From JACJXF01 sp964349045 (GTDB lineage Bacteria; Bacteroidota; Bacteroidia; Bacteroidales; GCA-2748055): a stretch of 11,930 bases of DNA. Each line of letters starts with the position of its first letter. The first letter of the stretch is position 1. The notes beneath the pieces are model-generated. The model searched no databases. It was not told the DNA's origin and was given only the letters and a program-made list of their open reading frames with translations. Position numbers and translations under genes: made by a program. The DNA lies in NCBI GenBank assembly GCA_964349045.1, contig CAYGFI010000148.1:1-11930 (forward strand), read 5' to 3'. This document shows positions 5,338 to 11,930 of the stretch, piece by piece.

Positions 5338-5522
5338 CGGTGTGCTTTAGGAAATCACTCTAAAAATATATAAAAAGTCCTTTCAATAATATATTTCTGA
5401 ATACCATTCTGGTTTTGACAACAATATCGTTTTTTTTAATGATTGATTATTCAGGAATCAAACAGAAAAACTCCGTTGGAATTAAATTATTTCAACTTTT
5501 CCCGAAAATTTGATGATTAATT

Positions 5523-6233
5523 CTATCGTTGTTTTTGCTTTAATGCTGCTACTGCCCTGTTTAATTTGGCTATTTCTTTAACCAGTTTTTTATTTGTAAA
5601 AGCAATTCTGTTTTTTTCTATTTTAACATCAATGGTTTCATTTATATTATCAATTCGCAAAGCCCTCAATTCTTCTATGTGTCTTTCTAAAATTTCAAGT
5701 ATTTCGCGCAGGTCATTTTCTTTCTTTTTTAATTGTGATATGTCAGTTGCTATCAGAATATAATTATTTCCGTGCAGGTAAGCAGGGAAAAGGCTAATAG
5801 ACAGTTTCAGGCATGTAGAATTCTTTAAGGAAGTTATCACAACCTCATTTTTGTTTTGAGCATGGGGGTCAACCAGGGAAGCAAATTTTAATTTATCTTC
5901 CGGGATAATAAAGCGTTTAATATTTGAACCTATTACAGTTTCAATAGGTTCGTGCACGAGTTCAGAAAACCTTAAATTGCAATAGAGGATAATTCCTTCC
6001 TTCGTTAGTGAAACAGCCCCTTCATTCATCTGTTCAATGAAGGCGCGATAAGGTGTTTCAGCAGAACTAATTGAATATATCTGTTCGCCCAAAGTACCGG
6101 ATACCACGATTGCATCAACTTCTCCTTTCCGGATGGCAATAACAGCCTCTTCTGTTTCAAGGAGTCTGGAACGCAATTCTGTATTTTCAAGAATGAGCTG
6201 CTTTTTTGTTTTGGTTATTGATACCTTATTCAT
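5523..6233 (-). CDS. PAS-domain sensor protein of the kai operon, without kinase domain
   Basis: A 236-residue soluble protein. Residues ~1-35 form a coiled coil with the ETEEAVIAIRKGEVDAIVV stretch that precedes PAS domains in KaiC-associated sensor kinases. Residues ~58-168 are a PAS domain (YRAFIEQMNEGAVSLTKEGI near 62, then YCNLRFSELV), ending in the usual ATDIS. Residues ~169-236 form a second helical/coiled-coil region ending AKLNRAVAALKQKQR. In related kinases such a helix leads into HisKA and HATPase domains; here the gene stops. It starts 30 bp after the second kaiB, so it is probably co-transcribed and may sense a signal and pass it to KaiC/KaiB or a separate kinase. No histidine phosphorylation motif is seen. 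It could be a natural short form or a truncation; no kinase remnant was found downstream. Confidence 0.82.
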   Translation of the reverse strand: MNKVSITKTKKQLILENTELRSRLLETEEAVIAIRKGEVDAIVVSGTLGEQIYSISSAETPYRAFIEQMNEGAVSLTKEGIILYCNLRFSELVHEPIETVIGSNIKRFIIPEDKLKFASLVDPHAQNKNEVVITSLKNSTCLKLSISLFPAYLHGNNYILIATDISQLKKKENDLREILEILERHIEELRALRIDNINETIDVKIEKNRIAFTNKKLVKEIAKLNRAVAALKQKQR

Positions 6234-6263
6234 TAATCAATTATTTTTAAAAATCTGATATTC

Positions 6264-6620
6264 CTAATGGCCATTTACCTCCCTCAAGTCTAAACTTAAT
6301 AAAACTTTCTCTTTATTTGACATATCACCAATGATCCGGCGTAATGGAAGTGGCAGTTTTTTAATCAGCGTCGGGGCTGCAATAATCTGTTCCCCTTGTG
6401 CTAAACCCGGCTTCTGGTAGAGATCAATTACTTCCAGATCGTACCTGCCCTGAAGGTATTCCTCGCAAACCTTCTTGATGTTTCTTATAGCATCAACAGA
6501 TTTAATGGTTGCGCCCGTTACATATAAACGAAGGATATACCGGGCATTACCTGATTCAGATATTTCTGTTAGAAAATCATCTTTTGAACTCCTGACTTTT
6601 GTTTTTTTCGTTTTCATCAT
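6264..6620 (-). CDS. kaiB: KaiB-like protein (second copy)
   Basis: A thioredoxin-like KaiB-family protein that in cyanobacteria binds the KaiC CI ring. From the ATG at 6620 it has 118 residues. The KaiB core runs from RYILRLYVTGATIKSVDA through NIKKVCEEYLQGRYDLEVID and the signature AAPTLIKKLPLPLRRIIGD to the end. A preceding tail (KTKKTKVRSSKDDFLTEIS) is charged and poorly conserved. The frame is open up to 6734, but the extra 38 residues (MMKPPCFPNTTCPDLSG...) are a translation of a palindromic repeat element, so I chose the internal double ATG (6615-6620). It is ~50% identical by eye to the first copy, so the pair is probably an old duplication with divided roles. It is separated from the first kaiB by the repeat, and followed 30 bp later by the PAS gene. 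Confidence 0.88.
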   Translation of the reverse strand: MMKTKKTKVRSSKDDFLTEISESGNARYILRLYVTGATIKSVDAIRNIKKVCEEYLQGRYDLEVIDLYQKPGLAQGEQIIAAPTLIKKLPLPLRRIIGDMSNKEKVLLSLDLREVNGH

Positions 6621-6640
6621 AACAAAATTTATTTCAGTGG

Positions 6641-6735
6641 GATGATGGAACCCCCATGCACCGGATTTTGTTTTAATTGTGTTTCCCGATAAATCGGGAC
6701 AAGTTGTGTTTGGAAAACATGGGGGTTTCATCATT
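6641..6735. repeat. 95-bp palindromic repeat element between the kaiB genes
   Basis: The ends GATGATGGAACCCCCATG (6641-6658) and CATGGGGGTTTCATCATT (6718-6735) pair over 18 positions with two mismatches, one of them a G-U if transcribed. The centre has a perfect hairpin CCCGAT-AA-ATCGGG (6685-6698). A nested two-level palindrome of this sort is typical of non-coding REP/BIME or MITE elements; CCCGATnnATCGGG cores are, from memory, frequent in Bacteroidetes genomes. It splits the operon, and could act as an RNA processing or attenuation point that lowers kaiB2 and PAS expression relative to kaiC. Such a role is inferred. Confidence 0.7.
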
Positions 6736-6749
6736 ATACCGCGTATAAT
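6733..6749. other. Perfect 7-bp inverted repeat ATTATAC / GTATAAT
   Basis: A small hairpin with a 3-base loop (CGC at 6740-6742) lies between the stop codon of the first kaiB and the large palindrome, overlapping the edge of the latter by 3 bp. It could be an operator-like dyad, part of the mobile repeat, or a short RNA hairpin that protects the upstream message. Confidence 0.4.
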
Positions 6750-6762
6750 TCATTTACAGTAA

Positions 6763-7104
6763 TCAACCTTGAGGCAATAAATCCAATCCAACAAGAACCC
6801 GTTCTGTATTTGAGAGATCTCCGATTATCTTCCGAACGGGCACCGGTAATTTTCTAACTAATGTTGGTAACGCGAATATCTGGTCATCACGGCCTAACTG
6901 CGGGTATATTAAAAGATCAATTACTTCAATAGAATATTTTCCCTGTAATTGTTCTTCGCAGATCTTTTTCAGATTAGCAAATGCGGTAAGGGCTTTAGGC
7001 GTTTTTCCGGCAACATATAAACGAAGTATCCAGATATCTTTGTCCGCTTTAACCGTCTTTGCTTTTTTAATTCTTTTATCTGATTTTACAGGTAAAGGTT
7101 TCAT
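6763..7104 (-). CDS. kaiB: KaiB-like protein (first copy)
   Basis: A 113-residue KaiB-family protein, close to the usual ~100 residues plus a short basic leader (KPLPVKSDKRIKKAKTVKADK). The core starts at IWILRLYVAGKTPKALTAF (~24) and contains NLKKICEEQLQGKYSIEVID and the signature ALPTLVRKLPVPVRKIIGDL (~79-98), with the conserved proline after the second strand that is typical of thioredoxin-like folds. KaiB is known to bind KaiC; in bacteria without kaiA it may tune KaiC ATPase or phosphorylation in stress or redox responses. The gene starts 16 bp after the kaiC stop, so it is almost certainly in the same transcript. Confidence 0.93.
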   Translation of the reverse strand: MKPLPVKSDKRIKKAKTVKADKDIWILRLYVAGKTPKALTAFANLKKICEEQLQGKYSIEVIDLLIYPQLGRDDQIFALPTLVRKLPVPVRKIIGDLSNTERVLVGLDLLPQG

Positions 7105-7120
7105 AAAATTATCTTGTTAA

Positions 7121-8899
7121 TTATTTTTCCCTTAAGCTGGCAGCCGGATTTTCCACGTCAGCTTTTCTGCTTTCTGCCATTTTCATTTTGTCTTGCTCCA
7201 GTAGTTTAATGCTATCCGTTTCTGTTTCTATCATTTTGATAGCTTCGGACTCTTCCAACTCAAAACCGGCATACAAAGAAGCAATTTGTGCTTCCAATGC
7301 CTTGCGTTTCCTTTCAATTTCCCGTTTTTTCCGTTCAATATCATGTTTACGCGCCAGCACCCCGGCATTTTCAATAGCTTCCTGTGCAATACGCGCTGAG
7401 CCGGTTAACACTCCGCTGGGACCAACATAAACTTTACTTAATTTAACACCATGATTGGTAAACGTGAACTCGCGAATCTGATTAGAGTGATCCATACCGC
7501 GCGATTTAAGAATATACATGCCCCTGTTTCGTTCACCGCTTAATTCTATATCACGAAGAAATAACCATGTATCTATCAAGGATGATATTCCAACATCAGT
7601 TTGTTCCAATTCGTTTCCATTTGAAGTTAAACTGGTAAGCATTGCAGTTATCTGATTCGATTTGAGAAAATCAACAAGACGCATTAACATCGTTTTTATT
7701 TCAAACTCTTTTTCACCAATGACGAATGTATTAATCGGGTCAAGTATTACAACCTGAGGCTTGAAATCATTAACGGCTTTGTGAGTTTTAGCAAGATGCA
7801 TCTCGAGACCATAAAAAGTCGGGCGCGTTGCCTGGAATTGAAGAAGTCCCTTCTTCACCCAGGTCTCTAAATTTATACCGATAGAACGCATATTCCTTAT
7901 AAGCTGGTTTGACGATTCTTCAAAACAAAAATAAAGAACCCGTTCTCCGCGTTTACACGCTGCTTCAGCAAAGTGAGCTGCAATACTTGTTTTTCCAACA
8001 CCTGCAGTACCGGAAACAAGGATAGAGCTACCACGGAAATAGCCTTTCCCTTCAAGCATTATATCCAATTCCTTTATTCCGCTTGAGATTCTTTCATTGG
8101 AAACAATATGTTTCAGTCCTAAGGAAGTTACAGGTAAAACAGAAAAGCCATGATCATCAATCAGGAATGGATACTCATTGGTTCCATGCATTGAACCCCG
8201 GTACTTTACAACACGTAACCGACGTGTAGAAGTCTGTTCGGTTACCCTGTGATCGAGCATAATAACACAATCTGAAACATATTCTTCCAAACCTTGCCGG
8301 GTTAATGTGTCTTCTCCACGTTCGCCAGTTATGACTGCAGTAACCCCTTTATCCTTTAGCCAGCGAAATAAACGCCGCAATTCAGAGCGTAGGATCAATT
8401 GGTTTGGCAATCCTGCAAATAGTGATTCAATAGTGTCTAATACAACACGCTTTGCTCCAATAGAATCTATTGCATATCCAAGCCGGATGAACAGCCCTTC
8501 CAGATCATATTCACCGGTTTCAGCAATTTCATTACGCTCAATATGAACGTGGTCAAGTACAATTTTTTTATGTTTAACAAGGCCTTCCAAATCAACACCG
8601 AGTGAAGCAATATTTTTGGTTAACTCTTCATTAGTTTCTTCGAATGACATAAACACACCCGGTTCGTTAAACTGCGTTGCACCCCGTACAAGAAACTCCA
8701 TTCCAAAAAGTGTTTTTCCGCAGCCTGCACCACCACAGAGGAGCGTAGGTCTGCCTGTTGGCAACCCACCGCCGGTTATTTCATCAAACCCCTGGATCCC
8801 GGTTGGAGACTTGGGAAGACTACCGGCTAAAATTTCAGGTTTTTCTATTTTCATTGATAAAACCCTTCCTGTTTTTTTGGCAATGTTCGAAAGGTACAT
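7121..8899 (-). CDS. kaiC: KaiC-family two-lobe ATPase
   Basis: A RecA-like KaiC ATPase/autokinase with both lobes. CI has Walker A GGAGCGKT (~56-63) and the catalytic pair in SFEET (~86-90). CII has Walker A SGTAGVGKTS (~297-306) and FEES (~327-330). The region matching the Ser431/Thr432 phosphosites of cyanobacterial KaiC reads DVGISSLIDT (~436-445), so the acceptors would be two serines. From about 515 the short A-loop tail is replaced by a ~75-residue charged coiled coil (ARKHDIERKKREIERKRKAL onward). No KaiA-binding tail is visible, fitting the absence of kaiA. The first ATG is at 8899; a second at 8854 (MKIEKPEILAGSLPKSPTGI) gives 577 residues, follows a purine-rich GGAAGGG, and fits the family better. 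First gene of the operon. Family assignment is certain, a clock role is not implied. Confidence 0.95.
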   Translation of the reverse strand: MYLSNIAKKTGRVLSMKIEKPEILAGSLPKSPTGIQGFDEITGGGLPTGRPTLLCGGAGCGKTLFGMEFLVRGATQFNEPGVFMSFEETNEELTKNIASLGVDLEGLVKHKKIVLDHVHIERNEIAETGEYDLEGLFIRLGYAIDSIGAKRVVLDTIESLFAGLPNQLILRSELRRLFRWLKDKGVTAVITGERGEDTLTRQGLEEYVSDCVIMLDHRVTEQTSTRRLRVVKYRGSMHGTNEYPFLIDDHGFSVLPVTSLGLKHIVSNERISSGIKELDIMLEGKGYFRGSSILVSGTAGVGKTSIAAHFAEAACKRGERVLYFCFEESSNQLIRNMRSIGINLETWVKKGLLQFQATRPTFYGLEMHLAKTHKAVNDFKPQVVILDPINTFVIGEKEFEIKTMLMRLVDFLKSNQITAMLTSLTSNGNELEQTDVGISSLIDTWLFLRDIELSGERNRGMYILKSRGMDHSNQIREFTFTNHGVKLSKVYVGPSGVLTGSARIAQEAIENAGVLARKHDIERKKREIERKRKALEAQIASLYAGFELEESEAIKMIETETDSIKLLEQDKMKMAESRKADVENPAASLREK

Positions 8900-9054
8900 C
8901 TTTTTGAAATGTAAAATCTAATTTATCGTTATGATTTTTAAAATATTGCATGTTTCAAATAATATTAATTTTCCCCCTCACTTATTTTTTCCCCTACCGA
9001 AATGAAACTACTGACTTCGATGGTATAAGGAAATGAATAGTATTTTTTGGGTGG
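8900..9054. other. Intergenic region upstream of kaiC
   Basis: This 155-bp gap should hold the kaiC promoter and the end of the CBM48 operon transcript. It is AT-rich with several homopolymer runs. I found no clear TAnnTTTG box and no hairpin followed by a T-tract, so read-through from the upstream operon into kaiC cannot be excluded. Confidence 0.4.
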
Positions 9055-10497
9055 TCAGTTCTTCCAGAGCACAGAATTCCCGGTACCAAATTCATTTTCT
9101 TCCCATAATTTATTAGTGGGATCGGTCATCCATTTTCCATCAACAATAAGTTTATATAAATGTTTCCCCTCCGAAAGGTACAATGGGAATGTCCATATCC
9201 CTTCTTTTTTCACCATTTTATAGCCATCCGGATTCCAGTTATTAAAGCTGCCTGTTAATTTCACCTCCCCCGCATCGGGAAAATTATCTAATGAAAAAGT
9301 ATAGTTTGCTTTAAAAGCCAGGCAGGAATTAGCATAATCACCAGAACCAATGATGTATGGATTGGAAGGATCAGTCATCCAGCGTCCATCAACAATAAAC
9401 TTGTATTCGTGATTTCCTGGCGCCAATTGGTAAGGCAATTCCCAACCATCAGTAGTTTTTTGCATCATCAGCTCATCCGGGTCCCAATTATTAAAATTTC
9501 CCGCAACAAGCGCCCGCTCCGAATTTGTAAATCCATTTAACCGGAAAAAATATTCATCCCCGAAACCAATGACAGAATTCATGTTCCCTTTTGCATCTGT
9601 ACGTGTATTGCTGTTGGCGGGATCGGTAATCCATGTGTCGTCAACAATAAATTTATAGGAATATGTTCCATTCCTCAGATAAACAGGCAAAGACCATCCA
9701 CCATGTGTAGGATTCATTTTGAGCTCCCGGCGGTTCCATTTGTTAAATGTTCCAGCAACGGTAACCCTGCGGGCTTTGGAATATCCATCCAGTTGAAAAA
9801 GATAGTTAGGGCAATACAAGGTTGAATTTATGTTTCCCTGCCCATCATTTTCACTAAGGTTATTATTTGGATCCGTCATCCAGTTACCGTCGACGATAAA
9901 CTTATAAAAATACTTTCCGGCAGGTAACGGGATAGCAGCGATCCAGCCTGCATCAACTTTCTGCATTGCAGTTCCTACAGGATTCCAGTTGTTGAAAGAA
10001 CCTGCAACATAAACCTGTTGCGATTTCAGATATCCGGGCAGAAAGAAACGGGCTTCACCATCCCTGTATTGAAAATTCACGTCTTTTTTAAGGCTGTTTG
10101 CCCCATATATCACTTTTTCCTGATCCACATATCCTGGCGCCACCAGCCAGTTATCATCAATCAAAAAGATATCATTTTCATTAAAGTGAAAAACAGGTTG
10201 ATTCCCGAGGTTTTTAGAGAGTTCTACGATAAAAGGGGAAATGTATCTGACTTTCCATTCCTCACCATTTAAAAGAATACCGGACGTATTTACATTTAAT
10301 TTAAGCCAAAGAGTGCTATCCAGGTTAAAAAGTTTTTCAATTTCTTTTTTCTGAGAATCTGACCAGCGGATATCCAGTGAGAATTGTATTTTTCCATCCT
10401 CGATCCTGCTGATGGAAGTTGGATCGAATTGTGCCAGGTTGATAGCCGAAATCGTCAAACAGGTTAAAAACAATATGTATTTTTTTAAAAACCTCAT
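9055..10497 (-). CDS. Exported protein with four CBM48/AMPK-type glycogen-binding modules
   Basis: A 480-residue protein with a signal peptide (MRFLKKYILFLTCLTISAIN; cleavage near 22). Residues ~25-145 are a unique N-terminal region. Then come four tandem modules of about 83 residues: ~149-228, ~231-311, ~315-396 and ~398-479. Each has an AGSFNNWNP-type turn, then Y.YKFIVDG.WMTDP, the signature of CBM48/AMPK1 glycogen-binding domains whose W and K residues contact alpha-glucan. No catalytic glycosidase domain is seen, so it is a binding or scaffold protein outside the cytoplasm. No lipobox and no T9SS C-terminal domain are evident. Its ATG overlaps the stop of the protease gene (ATGA), so the two are translated together. 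The substrate (glycogen or starch-like glucan) is an inference from the family. Confidence 0.9.
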   Translation of the reverse strand: MRFLKKYILFLTCLTISAINLAQFDPTSISRIEDGKIQFSLDIRWSDSQKKEIEKLFNLDSTLWLKLNVNTSGILLNGEEWKVRYISPFIVELSKNLGNQPVFHFNENDIFLIDDNWLVAPGYVDQEKVIYGANSLKKDVNFQYRDGEARFFLPGYLKSQQVYVAGSFNNWNPVGTAMQKVDAGWIAAIPLPAGKYFYKFIVDGNWMTDPNNNLSENDGQGNINSTLYCPNYLFQLDGYSKARRVTVAGTFNKWNRRELKMNPTHGGWSLPVYLRNGTYSYKFIVDDTWITDPANSNTRTDAKGNMNSVIGFGDEYFFRLNGFTNSERALVAGNFNNWDPDELMMQKTTDGWELPYQLAPGNHEYKFIVDGRWMTDPSNPYIIGSGDYANSCLAFKANYTFSLDNFPDAGEVKLTGSFNNWNPDGYKMVKKEGIWTFPLYLSEGKHLYKLIVDGKWMTDPTNKLWEENEFGTGNSVLWKN

Positions 10498-11570
10498 CGG
10501 CCAACTGGTTTAATGTATGAAATTCCCATTTGTTTTTTTGTAAAGTTAATGCAAAAATTACCTTTTGAGATGAAATCAAATCCCAGCACACCGTCAATAT
10601 GAACACCATAAGCCTCGTATAAATGGTCCATATAGGTAATAATCGTTTCCATACCAGGTATTTGTGAGTCACCGTAATTAAATTCATTCATAATTCCATA
10701 AATAACCTCCCTGGAAGAAGCGCCGGCGCCTCCTAATTTTACAGTACGTGTAATGGAAACGGTTTGCAAAACTGTTTTTTGTAAATAGCTGTTAAGTGCA
10801 TTGGTTTCAGCCCCGGTATCAAAACAAAACCGTAGTAATTTTTCTCCAATAGTGGCTTTAGCAAAAAGCACATTGTTGACTATTTCCACATTCTGAATAT
10901 AGTCGGAATTGAACTGTTTCCCGGCATCTAACAGGTTTCCTTTATTATCGACAGGGTTTAAGAGTATTCTGTTATTGGTCACATCGAATGTTATTTCAAA
11001 GGATTTAATGAGTTCAAATCCAAATAAACCGAGCACTTTGATACCCCTGCGATTTTCAATGTGACCCAAATCGGTGAGATTTGCCGACAGCTTTTCGAAT
11101 TTCAATTCTCCGATAGTCATATTATTGGCAGTGATCCTGTCAACCTGGCTGACATTTCCGGTAATCCCGGCTGATACAATTTCGCCTGACCTTACATGGT
11201 CACGAAAATAAGTTCTGTTTAGCACCAGGTTTGTTGCACCGGTATCAAAAATCAAAAAACCCGACTCGCCATCAACGGTAGCCTCAATTACAAATAAACG
11301 GCCAATTCGTCTGATAGGAATGGAATATGAGCTGGTGTCTGCAGATCTAACCGGAACTAATAATGGGAAATCCAGGTTTATATTTGAGGTTTGATTGTAA
11401 TGAGAACTATTTTGAAATTGAGTCTGAAAGGTTTTATCCGAAAGAAAAATCTTCCTGGTATGATTTGTCTGTTGGGATTCAGTTGACAAAAATACCATCA
11501 CACCTCCCAAAAGGCCTATAAAGAATGAATATAATAGGAATAGTATTCTCAAAAAAATAATTTTCCACAA
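10494..11570 (-). CDS. Membrane-anchored double retropepsin-like aspartyl protease
   Basis: A 358-residue protein. Residues 1-29 are a hydrophobic anchor or signal (IIFLRILFLLYSFFIGLLGG). Two retropepsin-like lobes follow: FDTGATNLVL with D109 and FDTGAETNAL with D251. Each lobe also has the hydrophobic-hydrophobic-glycine strand, GIKVLGLFGFE (~176-186) and HIDGVLGFDF (~324-333). Together they form a pepsin-like pair of catalytic aspartates in one chain, as in Bacteroidetes aspartyl protease family proteins. The frame opens with TTG (11570) and an in-frame TGA lies just upstream; the next ATG (M25) would remove the anchor, so TTG is the best start. It precedes the CBM48 gene with a 4-bp overlap. 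Likely faces the periplasm. The substrate is unknown; the neighbouring glucan-binding protein is a candidate partner. Confidence 0.9.
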   Translation of the reverse strand: MWKIIFLRILFLLYSFFIGLLGGVMVFLSTESQQTNHTRKIFLSDKTFQTQFQNSSHYNQTSNINLDFPLLVPVRSADTSSYSIPIRRIGRLFVIEATVDGESGFLIFDTGATNLVLNRTYFRDHVRSGEIVSAGITGNVSQVDRITANNMTIGELKFEKLSANLTDLGHIENRRGIKVLGLFGFELIKSFEITFDVTNNRILLNPVDNKGNLLDAGKQFNSDYIQNVEIVNNVLFAKATIGEKLLRFCFDTGAETNALNSYLQKTVLQTVSITRTVKLGGAGASSREVIYGIMNEFNYGDSQIPGMETIITYMDHLYEAYGVHIDGVLGFDFISKGNFCINFTKKQMGISYIKPVGR

Positions 11571-11930
11571 GATAAAAAATACTCACTATTAACCAAAATT
11601 TAAAACAATATAAACTGTTGTCAGTCCATAATTAAGGGTTCCATATTACATTGATTACAAAATCTGAAAAAAATTGAATCCACATACTTCACCCGTCAAA
11701 TCCCTATCAAAATTGATTATAGCGTAAGATTAGTAATTTTTTAATGAAACACCAGAGAATTAAATTGAACTTATAAACCGGGTCCAAAACTGATAAAGGT
11801 TTTGAAAAATAGATTAACTTCGTTCACAGTTTCAGGAACAATAATTATCTAAAACTGAGATTTCAAGATATATTTAATCACTATTGTCCGGTAAAAATTA
11901 AAAAGAAAAATTTCAAAATTAAGAAAGAGT
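11571..11930. other. AT-rich region upstream of the protease gene, no gene seen
   Basis: About 360 bp without a supportable open frame on either strand. It must contain the promoter of the protease/CBM48 operon. A near match to the TAnnTTTG box, TAAATTTTG, lies about 35 bp upstream of the TTG start on the minus strand, but has one extra base. No repeats or hairpins of note. Confidence 0.4.

Larger units (their letters stand above)
5092..5522. other. AT-rich gene-free region after the kai operon
   Basis: No gene could be supported between the small open frame and the end of the PAS gene. It holds the TAGTTAGT-rich simple repeat and one GC-rich hairpin, each listed on its own. A weak inverted repeat TTGATT-ATTCAGG-AATCAA (near 5442-5460) follows a T run; it is not in an orientation that makes a clear terminator for the minus-strand operon. 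Confidence 0.5.

Noticed and set aside
6621..6734. N-terminal extension of the second KaiB
   Set aside because: It is a translation of a palindromic repeat element; the KaiB family needs none of it, and a double ATG lies just inside.
8307..8921. Plus-strand open frames opposite kaiC
   Set aside because: Serine- and proline-rich shadow translations of the conserved KaiC sequence.

Overview
The window reads as a chromosomal stretch from a Bacteroidetes-type bacterium. Supporting signs are AT-rich intergenic DNA, starts without clear Shine-Dalgarno sites, a TAnnTTTG-type promoter box, an archaeal-type ATPase of the kind common in this phylum, and Bacteroidetes-style retropepsin-like and CBM48 proteins. 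No rRNA or marker gene is present, so the phylum call is an inference. Every protein gene lies on the minus strand; only the tRNA at the left edge is on the plus strand.

Left part (1-5,100), accessory and partly decayed. A tRNA-Arg(ACG) gene at 38-162 is split in its T-loop by a GC-rich insert of 51 nt. To its right come paired 8-bp repeats that could be recombinase sites, an ATPase_2-family ATPase with a C-terminal winged helix, a methyltransferase-HNH nuclease fusion whose natural N-terminus is cut off by an in-frame TAG, and a scar in which a broken Nudix gene runs into the last ~60 residues of a DUF3427-type helicase. A DUF2281-like antitoxin/PIN toxin pair follows, with a folded attC-like element directly after the toxin stop codon. 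This mix of nuclease, helicase relic, toxin-antitoxin and recombination-like sites looks like an eroding genomic island next to a tRNA gene.

Middle part (5,523-8,899), a kai-type operon. Transcription order is kaiC, kaiB, a second kaiB, then a PAS-domain protein without a kinase domain. KaiC has both ATPase lobes but ends in a long charged coiled coil. A 95-bp near-perfect palindromic element sits between the two kaiB genes and creates a false N-terminal extension on the second. There is no kaiA.

Right part (9,055-11,570), a translationally coupled pair: a membrane-anchored double retropepsin-like aspartyl protease, followed by an exported protein with four tandem CBM48/AMPK-type glycogen-binding modules. 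The two overlap by ATGA.

The most notable observations are the tRNA T-loop insert, the Nudix/DUF3427 scar, the attC-like element beside the toxin-antitoxin pair, the methyltransferase-HNH fusion with its stop codon, and the protease/CBM48 pair.
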